A stretch of DNA of 64,000 bases, taken from contig JAEMGR010000016.1 in NCBI GenBank assembly GCA_016458225.1, positions 1 through 64,000 on the forward strand, given 5' to 3'. Position numbers and translations under genes: made by a program. Under the pieces are notes generated by a model. That model saw nothing but the letters and a program-made list of their open reading frames with translations. It made no database searches and was not told where the DNA came from. Each line of letters opens with the position of its first letter. Positions within the stretch are counted from its first letter, which is position 1. Below, piece after piece: positions 7,475 to 16,800 of the stretch. The stretch comes from Myxococcaceae bacterium JPH2 (GTDB lineage Bacteria > Myxococcota > Myxococcia > Myxococcales > Myxococcaceae).

Positions 7475-10234
7475 TCACTGATACAGCAGGACGGTGTCCA
7501 CCCACCGGGCGTCGGGCGACTCCTGGAGCCAGCGGAGCCGCTCGTCGCGCAGGGCGAGGGCGGGCTCGGCGCCGGCCAGGATTCGCTCGCGCACGTCGCG
7601 GAAGAAGCGGCCCGAGGCATCCGGGATGTCCTGCGTCGCCGCGAAGACGGCGCGTGCTCCCGAGGCGACGAAGGCCTGTGGGAGCGAGGACGTCTGGTGC
7701 AGGATGGGCGGCAGTCGCGCCGCGCCGCAGGCTCCCAGCAGGACGATGGGTGCGCCGTTCAGGTGGATGCGGCGCAGGGCCTCGGCGGTGAGGGCGTAGC
7801 GTCCGCCCGGGTCCGGCGCGAGCGCGATGACGGTGGCATCGGAGAGGCTTCGGTCCACCATGCCGTGGGCGTGGATCTCGATGTCCGTGGCGTCCTCCAT
7901 GTCGGTGAGCACGCGCTCGGGCGTGGCCTGCGCGCCGGTCAGTTCGATGGCGTGGGGGACGGTGGGGACCTCGGGCTCCCAGGCGGGGAGGCGGGGCAGG
8001 CGGAGCGACGGCGGCGTGTCCACGTTGGCGACGATGAGCCGCAGTGGGGGCCGGGTGGGCGCCACCACGCGCTCTCCGGGACCCACGTGGTAGCTCCAGG
8101 CGAGGTGTGAGGGCAGGAGTCCCGAGCGGGTATCCAGGGGCGGCGCGGCGAGCACGGCGACGCGCGTGCAGTCATGCAGGCGCGACACGAGGTCCGCGGG
8201 CACCAGGCCTGTGAGGTCATCGGGCAGGGGCGCTCGGCGGGCGGCGTCGAAGTGGCCTCGCACCTGGCCATCCGCGCCGCGCACCACGGCGACCGTGCGC
8301 TCGGCCTCGACGGAGGCGGCGACCACGCAGCCGTCAGGGACCTGGACGTGGAGCCCCTCGGCGATGATGGAGAGGGCCTCGGGGAAGGCGCCCGCCTTGC
8401 CCGCGCTCACCGCCAGCGTCTGGTAGGCCACGGCGCGCGCGTCGCGTGCGTCCGCGTCGAGGGTGAGGAGTGGCTCGGCTTCGGAGATGGCGCGGCGCAG
8501 GGTGGCCTGTCCGGCGCGCCAATCCCGTTCGACCTCGAAGCGGCCCTGGATGAGCGTGGCCAGCACGCGTCGCCCTGGGGACTCGCTGGCGGGAGAGACG
8601 CGGGCGAGCGCATCGCGCAGGCGGGGCTCGTCGGTGGGGCGCGGCTCCAGGCGGGCGAGGTCCGCGAGAATCCAGGCGCCGAGCAATCCCGGTGGCTGGC
8701 CGCATGAGAGGGCCTCCTCTAACTCCCGACGCGCCTCGCGAGGCCGCAACCGCATCAGCGCCAGGGAGGCCTGGATGCGGTGCAGCGACGTGCGCATGCG
8801 GCAGCTCTCGGGCTCGCGCGCCAGGGCCTCGGAGAGGACGGCGCGCGCCACGGCGAGGCGGACCTGGAAGCGCGCGGCATTGCCGAGCATGTAGAGCGCC
8901 AGCTCCTCGCGCTCCCATTCCCCCAGCGCGGTCGCTTCGGTCCAGCTCGCGCGCGCGAACTCCTCGGCTTCGGACAGGCGGTTGGCGGTCGTGGCGCGCA
9001 GGCTCATCTGCGCCATCAGGTCCAGGCACCGCAGGGGCAGCTTGCTCGCGCGGCAGCTCATGAGGGCCTCGCGCAGGCGCTGACTGGCGCGCAGCCCCTG
9101 GCCCGCGAGGTCTTCCAAGCGCGCGGACTCCTCCTCGACGCGCAGGCGAAGCCAGGGGTCGCGCGAGTCGCGGACCAACGACTCCAACTCGTCGATGTTC
9201 TCGGCGAGCAGCGGGTTGCGCAGCAGCGCGCCGAGGAGCATGTCGGGTGCGTCCGCCGCGCGCAGGCGCTTCACGAGTGATTCTGGGGAAGGGTGCTTGT
9301 CCAACGCGAGCTGGGCGTACTCGTGGGCCAGGGCGCCTCGCTTCGAGAAGTCCCGCCGTGCGGCCTCGCGCACGTGCTCGCTGAGCAGGTCCGTCCCCGC
9401 GACATGGTCCAACTCGGCGGCGAGCGGCTGCAGCGCCTGGACGGCCCGCGCGTCCGGCGCGGCGCGCACCAGCTCATAGAAGAGTTCGCGGGCATGTCCC
9501 GGGAATCTCCGGGCGGCCTCCACCGGCACGGGCGCACTGGGGCGGGTGAGGCGCGCGATGAGCGCCTCGTGCGTGACGCCCCAGGCCTGGGCTCGCTCGC
9601 GCAGGCGGGTGCGCAGCAGGGTCGCGAGTTGTCGGGCCTCGTCACTCCAGCCGGGCTCCGCCTTGGCGGCCAGGGCCTCGAAGGACTGGGCGGCCATGAG
9701 CGGCAGGCCCAGCTCGCGCAACACGAGTCCTCGGTTCCACAGCGCCTGAGGGTGTCCGGGCTCCTCCTCCAGCACGGCGTCCAGCAGGGTCAGCGCTTCG
9801 TCCAGGTGCCCTCCCATCAGCGCCGCGGCGGCGCGGTCGTTGTCGCGCGCGAGCGAGGCGGGCGTTCGCCGCAGGTGGGCGAGGGCCTGCTCGATGTCCC
9901 CGTGGGTGAGGTACGCCGCCGCGATGGCGAGGGCGTCGTCGCGGGCCTCCAGTCGCGCGAGCGCGCGCAGGGGCACGGGCATGGCATCCGGCGTGGGGCC
10001 GTGCGGAGGCGCGTAGCGGCGGTACACATCCGCGGCGGGCACGCTCAGCCGTGCCTCCAGGGGGCGGGTGGGCTCCGACGCGCGCCATAGCTCGGGGGCG
10101 TCACGCTGGCCGCCGAGCTTGCGCCACGACAGCCCCCAGAGTCCCAGGCCGAGCAGCACCACGAGGCTCAAGGCCCACCGTGCGCCTCCCGCGCGGCCGG
10201 CCACATTCAGCGGCGCGGCCTGCTTCCCCGCCAT
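7475..10234 (-). CDS. Membrane-anchored TPR protein with C-terminal CHAT (caspase-like) protease domain
   Basis: A 919-residue protein. The ATG at 10234 has GGAGG 7 nt upstream; the open frame beyond it is non-coding. A single transmembrane segment (RWALSLVVLLGLGLWGLSW, about 19-37) anchors a long helical region of TPR type, for example HLDEALTLLDAVLEEEPGHPQALWNRGLVLRELG in the first third and more degenerate repeats to about 600. The C-terminal CHAT domain holds the expected dyad: His790 in EIHAHG and Cys836 in LLGACGAA, followed by AFVASGARAVFAATQDIPD. CHAT proteins are caspase/separase relatives used in bacterial conflict and cell-death systems. Here the enzyme is membrane-tethered with no obvious adaptor gene beside it except the convergent cupin trio. 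The target is unknown. Confidence 0.88.
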   Translation of the reverse strand: MAGKQAAPLNVAGRAGGARWALSLVVLLGLGLWGLSWRKLGGQRDAPELWRASEPTRPLEARLSVPAADVYRRYAPPHGPTPDAMPVPLRALARLEARDDALAIAAAYLTHGDIEQALAHLRRTPASLARDNDRAAAALMGGHLDEALTLLDAVLEEEPGHPQALWNRGLVLRELGLPLMAAQSFEALAAKAEPGWSDEARQLATLLRTRLRERAQAWGVTHEALIARLTRPSAPVPVEAARRFPGHARELFYELVRAAPDARAVQALQPLAAELDHVAGTDLLSEHVREAARRDFSKRGALAHEYAQLALDKHPSPESLVKRLRAADAPDMLLGALLRNPLLAENIDELESLVRDSRDPWLRLRVEEESARLEDLAGQGLRASQRLREALMSCRASKLPLRCLDLMAQMSLRATTANRLSEAEEFARASWTEATALGEWEREELALYMLGNAARFQVRLAVARAVLSEALAREPESCRMRTSLHRIQASLALMRLRPREARRELEEALSCGQPPGLLGAWILADLARLEPRPTDEPRLRDALARVSPASESPGRRVLATLIQGRFEVERDWRAGQATLRRAISEAEPLLTLDADARDARAVAYQTLAVSAGKAGAFPEALSIIAEGLHVQVPDGCVVAASVEAERTVAVVRGADGQVRGHFDAARRAPLPDDLTGLVPADLVSRLHDCTRVAVLAAPPLDTRSGLLPSHLAWSYHVGPGERVVAPTRPPLRLIVANVDTPPSLRLPRLPAWEPEVPTVPHAIELTGAQATPERVLTDMEDATDIEIHAHGMVDRSLSDATVIALAPDPGGRYALTAEALRRIHLNGAPIVLLGACGAARLPPILHQTSSLPQAFVASGARAVFAATQDIPDASGRFFRDVRERILAGAEPALALRDERLRWLQESPDARWVDTVLLYQ

Positions 10235-10515
10235 GCAGGAACCTCCGACTACCCCCGATGTTCGTCGCGAACTCCGAGCCGGATTGTAGGACCAAGAGGC
10301 GAAGCCCGGACAGGGTGGGAGGCCGCTTTTCTCGCGCTCTCGCGATGTCCCGCTGCGTCGAACCTGGACGGCGGCGGGCGGAGCGAGGCCCGGGTGGCGA
10401 GTCCGCAGGGGTGTCGTGCCGGAGAGGCTCGGGACGCGAGGGCCTCCAGGGCGCGAGGGACGACACACCTTGAGAGGGGAGGCGTGAGACTTGTGCCCCC
10501 AGGAGAGGAGACGCC

Positions 10516-11619
10516 ATGCGCGCCAGGACGATGATCTCGCGGTGGTTGCGCGCGAGTGGGCTCGGTGCGCTGGTCACGGTGGCCGCGGTGGGGTGCACGG
10601 GCCCGCAGGAGGAGCTGGACTTCGGTCCTCAGACCTCGGTGCAGTCCACGGGGCTCGGGCAGTCGGTGGCCACCTTCCGCGATGTGCTCGGGGATGCGGG
10701 CCAGTGGGTGAACCTCCCCTCGGTGGGCTGGGTGTGGCAGCCGGACCCCGCCGTCGTGGGGACGGACTTCGTGCCCTATGTCACCGGCGGCCAGTGGATG
10801 GAGAGTGACCGGGGCTGGGTCTTCCAGACGCAGTGGGATTGGGGTTGGGCGCCGTTCCACTACGGCCGGTGGTTCGTCCAGCCGGGGCGGGGTTGGGTGT
10901 GGTGGCCCGATGAGGAGTGGGCTCCGGCGTGGGTGGACTGGCGCTGGGGAGATGGCTTCGTGGGCTGGGAGCCCGTGCCTCCACCGGGCCTCACGATCGC
11001 GCCCTTCTGGAGCTTCGTGTCCCTCGCGGACCTGGTGCAGCCGAACCTGTTCCTCTTCGTGGTGCCACGAGCGCGGGTGGTGGAGCTGCTGCCGAGGACG
11101 GCGCCGGTGGGCGAGCGCGTGCATGGCTTCCGTGGGGCGTGGACCCGGGGGCCCTCGCCGCGAGACGTGGAGCAGGCCACGGGGCAGCCGCCACCGCGCG
11201 CGCCGCCGACCGCGCCTCCCACGGCGCTCCGGCCGCGACCCATCGAGCCCACTCCCGCGCTGCCAGGAGGGGCTCCTCACGGCGCGGCTCGGACCCCCGC
11301 GCCTGCGAGGCCCCCGCCGTCCGCGCGCTCGGCGAGGCCCGTGACGCCGGCACCCGTGAGTCCCATGGAGCCCACCCACCCAACGGAGCCGAGGCCACCG
11401 CGTCCTGCTGCTCCCGCGCATCCCACGGTGGTGGCGCCCGCGCCCCCCGTGGAGCCCGCGCGTCCGCCCCCACCGGCACCCGCCCATCTTCCGCCGCCGG
11501 CGCCCGCGAGTCCGCCGCCGCCGGCCCCTTCGCATCCTCCGTCCTCGCAGCACACCGAAGCTCCGCCGCCCTCCCACGGTCACTCGGCGTCGCATCCCGA
11601 AGGACACCGTCCGCGGTGA
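10516..11619 (+). CDS. Trp-rich lipoprotein with long Pro-rich C-terminus (DUF6600-like)
   Basis: A 367-residue lipoprotein: lipobox LVTVAAVGC at about residues 20-28 after a short basic N-terminus, and an ATG preceded by GGAGAGGAG. Residues about 45-200 contain closely spaced Trp/Gly/Pro motifs (VGWVWQPDP, GGQWMESDRGWVFQTQWDWGWAPFHYGRW, RGWVWWPDEEWAPAWVDWRW, VGWEPVPP), a pattern seen in DUF6600/FecR-associated envelope proteins. Residues about 215-367 are almost entirely Pro/Ala/His-rich, probably an unstructured wall- or surface-spanning tail. No enzymatic residues are recognisable. It is transcribed divergently from the CHAT gene across 281 bp. Confidence 0.8.
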   Translation: MRARTMISRWLRASGLGALVTVAAVGCTGPQEELDFGPQTSVQSTGLGQSVATFRDVLGDAGQWVNLPSVGWVWQPDPAVVGTDFVPYVTGGQWMESDRGWVFQTQWDWGWAPFHYGRWFVQPGRGWVWWPDEEWAPAWVDWRWGDGFVGWEPVPPPGLTIAPFWSFVSLADLVQPNLFLFVVPRARVVELLPRTAPVGERVHGFRGAWTRGPSPRDVEQATGQPPPRAPPTAPPTALRPRPIEPTPALPGGAPHGAARTPAPARPPPSARSARPVTPAPVSPMEPTHPTEPRPPRPAAPAHPTVVAPAPPVEPARPPPPAPAHLPPPAPASPPPPAPSHPPSSQHTEAPPPSHGHSASHPEGHRPR

Positions 11620-11770
11620 GTTCAGCGCTGGGCTTCCGGGTCGCCCCTCCCTGAAGGGCAGGGGAGGCAGGCACCTGGGCGGCGAGCGGCCCGGCGTGAG
11701 TGGTGGGCGGCCCCTGGCGGCACTTCATAGGTTTGCGGCCGAACGCATCGCCGTCTCAGGGGAGGACGTC

Positions 11771-12337
11771 ATGGCCACCACTCAGTCCCAGCCGTTCGTT
11801 TCCGACATCAAGGAGATCCGTCGTCGCGCGCGCGAGCATCTGGAGGAGGGCGCGCGGACCACGAACTACGAGGGCAACGTGGACACGACCCTCAAGCTCC
11901 TGAACGACGCGCTCGCCACGGAGATCGTCTGCGTGCTGCGCTACACGTTCCACTACGTGAGCGCGGTGGGCATCCAGAGCGAGGCCGTGAAGGCCGAGTT
12001 CGGCGAGCACGCGCGCGAGGAGCAAGAGCACGCGATGCGGCTGGCCGAGCGCATCAACCAGCTCGGCGGCAAGGCCAACTTCAATCCCGAGGGCCTGCTG
12101 TCGCGCAGCGCCAGCCAGTACATCGAGGGCTCGAACCTGGTGGACATGATCCGCGAGAACCTCGTCGCCGAGCGCATCGCCGTCGAGACCTATCGCGACA
12201 TGATCCGCTACTTCGCCAATCACGATCCGACGACGCGGCGGCTCTTGGAAGACCTCCTCAGCAAGGAAGAGGAGCACGCCAACGACATGCATGACCTGCT
12301 CGTGGCGCACCAGGGCAAGCCCATGCTCGACAGCTAG
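11771..12337 (+). CDS. Ferritin-like (bacterioferritin/Dps-type) protein
   Basis: A 188-residue four-helix ferritin-like protein. The carboxylate/His diiron ligands are spaced as in bacterioferritin: Glu in LATEIVCVLRYTFH, E..H in HAREEQEHAMRLAERI, Glu in ENLVAERIAVETYRDM and E..H in SKEEEHANDMHDLL. The ATG at 11771 follows AGGGGAGGA. There is no signal peptide, so it is cytoplasmic. Probable roles are iron storage or protection of DNA from peroxide. It appears monocistronic and is followed by a strong stem-loop at 12356-12394. The 151 bp before it contain only a TAGGTT -10-like hexamer near 11729. Confidence 0.88.
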   Translation: MATTQSQPFVSDIKEIRRRAREHLEEGARTTNYEGNVDTTLKLLNDALATEIVCVLRYTFHYVSAVGIQSEAVKAEFGEHAREEQEHAMRLAERINQLGGKANFNPEGLLSRSASQYIEGSNLVDMIRENLVAERIAVETYRDMIRYFANHDPTTRRLLEDLLSKEEEHANDMHDLLVAHQGKPMLDS

Positions 12338-12355
12338 GGCGGGCAACGTCCGGTC

Positions 12356-12394
12356 CCCGCCCGCGCATCGACCTTCGGGTGTGTCGCGGGCGGG
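12356..12394 (+). terminator. Long GC stem with UUCG tetraloop after ferritin gene
   Basis: CCCGCCCGCG (12356-12365) pairs exactly with CGCGGGCGGG (12385-12394). Inside, ACC-TTCG-GGT (12371-12380) forms a second small stem capped by a UUCG tetraloop. It begins 19 nt after the ferritin stop. There is no T-tract, so it may be a 3-prime stabiliser or a non-canonical terminator. Confidence 0.45.
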
Positions 12395-12481
12395 TGGCCG
12401 AGCCCCTGGAGCCCCGTGCGGACCTGATTGCCGTCGCCCTCGCAGGGGGCGAGGTTTCCCTTGGGCTTGGGGGGACTGCAC

Positions 12482-13792
12482 ATGGCGGCGACGCGGCGGA
12501 CCACGGGGCTCGGATGGCGGGGGAGCGTGCTGCTGGGAACGCTGGTGCTGGCGTGCGAGGCGGCACCGGTGGAAGGGGCCATCGAGCAGGCGAGCCCAGG
12601 GGAGGAGGACCCGCTTCCTCCGCGAACAACGGAACCTCTGCGCACGGGGCCGGTGCACGAGTCCCAAGGCGCGCAGGGCCGGCCGCTCGCGCTGCTGGGC
12701 CCCGCGGTGACGTCGGGAGGCCGGGACGCGTTGGTGGCGTGGTGGGACGTGCGCGACGGCGGCGTCTACGGCCAGCGCGTGCGCGCGGACGGCACCTCGC
12801 CCGAGCCGATGGGCATGCGGCTCAACCCCACCGCGCGTCCCGGAGGTGCGCCCGCGGTCGCGGATGCGGGCCACTCGTTCGTGGTGGTGTGGGAGGCGAC
12901 GGACGGCGTGGCGGGCGCGCGGCTCGACCGCAGCGGTGCCCAGGTCCAGTCCTTCTCTGTCGTCACTTCGCATCAGGTCGTGGGCATCCCCGCGCTCGCC
13001 TGCGGTCGCGATGTCTGCCTCGTGGTCTTCATGCTCAAGGACGACGTGGGCTCGAGCCTGGGCTTCGTGCGCGTGTCTCCGCGCACGGGCGAGGTGCTCG
13101 ACCCCGAGCCCAATCCGCTCTCCGGTGCGCGCCTGAGCGGAGAGCCCGCGGTGGCGTGGAATGGCCGGGAGTTCCTCGTGGCCTGGACGGACTCGCGCGG
13201 TGGACTCGATGCGCCCGACATCTACGGCGCGCGCGTGGGGCCCGATGGCATCGTGCTGGAGGAGGGGGGCTTTCCCATCGGCGCGGCGCCGGGCGCCCAG
13301 CGCAACCCGAAAGTGGCTTGGACCGGACGGCGCTTCCTCGTGGTGTGGGAGGACCAGCGCCACGGCTCGGACTGGGACATCTACGGCGCGCGGGTGGAGC
13401 GGCAGGGCCACGTGGTGGACCCGAAGGGCATCGCCATCGCGACGGGGCCCGAGGACCAGCGCTTCCCTTCCGTGGCGCACCAGAAGTCACGGTCGCTCGT
13501 CGTCTGGCAGGACGGAGCCTCCCGAGGGCGCCGCATCCGAGGGGCGCGCCTGACGACTCGGGGCGTGGTGCGTGACCCGGAGGGGCTGTTGCTCTCCGAG
13601 AACGAGCACCGCGATGAATACCGGCCGGTGGTGGGGGCGTGTGGCCGAGGACGCTTCCTCGTCCCCTATGCGGCCTTCTCGGAGGTGGACGAGGTGTTCG
13701 CTCCCCACCTCATCCTCGCGCGTCGGGTGAGGCCGGACGCGCACGTGTTGGATGCCTCGCCTCTGGTGCTCACCCGGGGACCCTCGCGGTAG
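12482..13792 (+). CDS. Lipoprotein with beta-propeller-like VYGARV repeats
   Basis: A 436-residue lipoprotein (signal ending LLGTLVLAC; ATG at 12482 after GGGGGAC). The body is built from at least five repeats of about 55 residues. Each has a strand like FLVAWxDxR followed by DIYGARVxxDG: LVAWWDVRDGGVYGQRVRADG, FVVVWEATDGVAGARLDRSG, FLVAWTDSRGG...DIYGARVGPDG, FLVVWEDQRHG...DIYGARVERQG and LVVWQDGASRGRRIRGARLTTRG. The regular spacing suggests a beta-propeller on the outer membrane or surface. The function is unknown. It ends 57 bp before the patatin gene on the same strand, so the two may be co-transcribed. Confidence 0.78.
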   Translation: MAATRRTTGLGWRGSVLLGTLVLACEAAPVEGAIEQASPGEEDPLPPRTTEPLRTGPVHESQGAQGRPLALLGPAVTSGGRDALVAWWDVRDGGVYGQRVRADGTSPEPMGMRLNPTARPGGAPAVADAGHSFVVVWEATDGVAGARLDRSGAQVQSFSVVTSHQVVGIPALACGRDVCLVVFMLKDDVGSSLGFVRVSPRTGEVLDPEPNPLSGARLSGEPAVAWNGREFLVAWTDSRGGLDAPDIYGARVGPDGIVLEEGGFPIGAAPGAQRNPKVAWTGRRFLVVWEDQRHGSDWDIYGARVERQGHVVDPKGIAIATGPEDQRFPSVAHQKSRSLVVWQDGASRGRRIRGARLTTRGVVRDPEGLLLSENEHRDEYRPVVGACGRGRFLVPYAAFSEVDEVFAPHLILARRVRPDAHVLDASPLVLTRGPSR

Positions 13793-13849
13793 CCGTGGGT
13801 GCGGGTCTGGATAGACTGCGCCGCACTTTCGTCCCGTTGGGGAGGCGTC

Positions 13850-16800
13850 GTGCGGCAGCGGCAGTTTCGGGGAATCACGCTGGGAGTCTGGCTGCTGGCG
13901 TGCGTCGCGCTCGCGGCCGAGTCGTCGCCGCCCGCGCGAGGTGACATCGCGCTCACCATCAGCGGCGGCGTGAGCTTGGGGGCGTACGAGGCGGGGCTCA
14001 CCTGGGCCTCGGTGCGCTTCCTGCGGTTGCTTCAATCGCCCACGCCTGGTGCGTCCGTCATTCAGCCGCACCTCGCGGGGGTCACGGGCGCGAGCGCGGG
14101 CAGCATCAACGCGTTGCTCGCGGCGGCGCTGTGGTGTCAGGCGCCTGACTCCACCGCGGATGACAGCGTGGACTCCAACCTGATGCGGGACACGTGGTTG
14201 CCCGTGGGGCTGGATGACCTGCTGCCCGAGGACGCGAGGCGCTATCGCGCGGACGATGGCCTGCTCACGCGGGCCGCCCTGGAGCGGGTGCTCGCGGACG
14301 TGCGCGCCAAGGTCTTCGAGCCTCAAGGGCTGCGGCGCTTCCGTCCGGGCTGCGTGGTGCCGCTGGGGTTCAGCGTCACGCGCCTGTCGCCCGAGGTGCG
14401 CACCATCGCGGGCCTGCCGTCGGTCACCCAGCGCTTCGTGGTGCCGCTGCTGTTCGAGGTGACGCCCACGGGCCGTGTCCGCCTGCGCTATCAGCCGTTG
14501 CCCGAGGGGAGCGACCTCGCGTCGAGTGCGCTGTCGCTCGGTGAGAGCCCGGACCCCGAGGCGCCCGGCACCGCGGTGAGCCCGGCCCAGGTGAGTCAGG
14601 CGCTGATGTCCTCGGCGGCGTTTCCGCTGGCCTTCAGCCCGCGTGAGCTGTGTGACTGCGCGACGGCCTGTCCCGCGTCGCAGCAGGTCCGCCGGGGCAC
14701 GTGTCCTGGGCCGGTGGCGGGCGAGTCCCTCACCGGGTTGACGTGCGCCGCGCGCTCCACGCCGGGGCGCGAGGTGACGCTGTGCCGACGGCCCTACGTG
14801 GATGGCGGCGTGTTCGACAACGCGCCGGTGGGGCTGGCCATCGAGCTGGCGGAGTCGACGCGGACCGCGCGCCCGTGGTGGCCCGTGACGTACGTCTTCG
14901 TGGATCCGGATGTGCGGCGCTTGCAGGGCGGGCTGGGCGCGGGACCGGCGCAGGAGTCCACGTCCGACGCGAGCCTCGCGGGCAGCCTCGATTTGTTCGC
15001 CGGGCTGGTCACCACCGCGCGCAACTCGGAGCTGGGGCGCGCGGCTCGCGCGATGCAGTGGAACCGCACGTCGAGAGATTTGTTGCTGCGGGCCGCCTAT
15101 GAGAGCCGCCAGTACGCGCGCCTCCATGGCGTGCTGTCCGACCTGGCGCACGAGAAGCTGGAGGCGGTGCGCATGCTCGACGCGCCCGACCCGCGCCCGA
15201 GGCTCACCGCGGAGGCGCGCCTGTATCGCGGCCGGTTGCTGCTCTCGTGTGTGACTCGGCTGCGCGGCGCGATCAGCGGCCCCGAGGGGGAAGCCCTGCT
15301 GCGTGACTGCGCGCGGGCGCTTCGAGGCGAGTCAGGGGTGGACCCCTTGCGCGCGGATGCGGCGCAGTCGTCGCGCGTAGGGGCGCGGCTCTCGATGGAC
15401 GAGTTGGTGGACCTGGGCACGGCGCTGGCGGCGATGTTCAGCGAGGGCAACCCCTTCCGGCGTCAGGTGGACGCACCGCTCACTGCGTCCTGGATGCCCG
15501 GAGTGGACCGACTGCGCATCCAGGACGTGGTGCGCGATGGCGTCGAGCTGAGCGCCTCCACGCTGGAGTTCTTCGCGGGCGAGCTGGAGTCCATGGTGCG
15601 CGGGGGCCTCACCGAGCTTCAGCAGGTCCGCCTGCGCGGCTCGATGCTGGAGGTGATGCGCCTGTGTCGAGGACTCTCGTTCGCGACGAACCTGCTGGCC
15701 AACGCGGTGCTGGATTCGCAGCTCCAGGGCATGGAGGCCATGCCGCTCTCCGCCGTGGCCACGCCCGCGCATGACGCGCGCGAGGCGCTCCGAGCCAAGC
15801 CGCCCGGCGTGCTCTTCGCCCCCGATGCTCCGAGCCGCGTGGTGGAGGCCGGGCTGTCGCTGCTCGTGGATGAGCAGGTGGCGGCGCTCCAGCGAGAGCC
15901 CGATGGGGCCACCGCGCACGACGCGGATCCCGCGCTGCTCGCGCATCGCACGCGCCTGTTGGGCACGCTGGTGGGGCTGGTGCCCGCGCTTCAGCTTCGG
16001 GCCGCGTCGCTGGAGTCGCTCGCCGAGCAGGCCCAGGCGCTCCAGGGGGGGCGCTCTCCGGAGCGGCGGCTGTATGTCTCCACGCGGTTCGCGCCGCTGG
16101 CCAGCTCGCAGTTGGGCAACTTCGCGGGCTTCCTGGACCGGCCGCTGCGCGAGCTGGATTACTACTCGGGCATCTACGATGCGGTGCACACCTTCGCGGT
16201 GGAGGCGTGCGCGCGACAGGACCCCTACGCGCGGGGCGCGCCCATGCCGGTGCGGCGTCCTCCGCCCTCGGACGAGTTGGACCTGGAGGCGCCCGACACG
16301 CAGCGGTGCGTGGGGCAGGGGATGCGCTTGAGCGCGGAGCGGATGGGGCTGCTGGCCTCGCCGCGCGCGCGGCACGTGCTGGTGACGCTCGCGGGAGAGG
16401 AGCTGGCGGCCACGCTGGGCAGTCGCGCGCGGGCCGAGGCCCTGCTGAGCGAGCCCTCGTGGGCCTGGGCGAGCGGGGATGTGTCGCTGCCCCGAGGCGA
16501 CGCGGTGGCCGCGGCGTTGGCGGCGGCGCGCTCGCATCGGCGGGCGTGTGGCGCGCGCGACACGGAGGCGCTGTGCCTGGAGGACCCCGGGTTCGATGCG
16601 TTCCTCGCGGGGCTGCGCGCCCAGGGCTTCCAGGCGCAGGACCCGAGCATGAAGCTGGCGCTGGAGGACCCCGCGCGCTGGTGGGGCACGACGCTGCGGC
16701 GCGTGGTGGATCGCGCCACGGTGGTGGAGCTCCAGGAGGCGAACAACTCGCCGGACGCGCCGCCGTCCACCGCGAGGGATGGGGTGCGCTGGGTGCTGGC

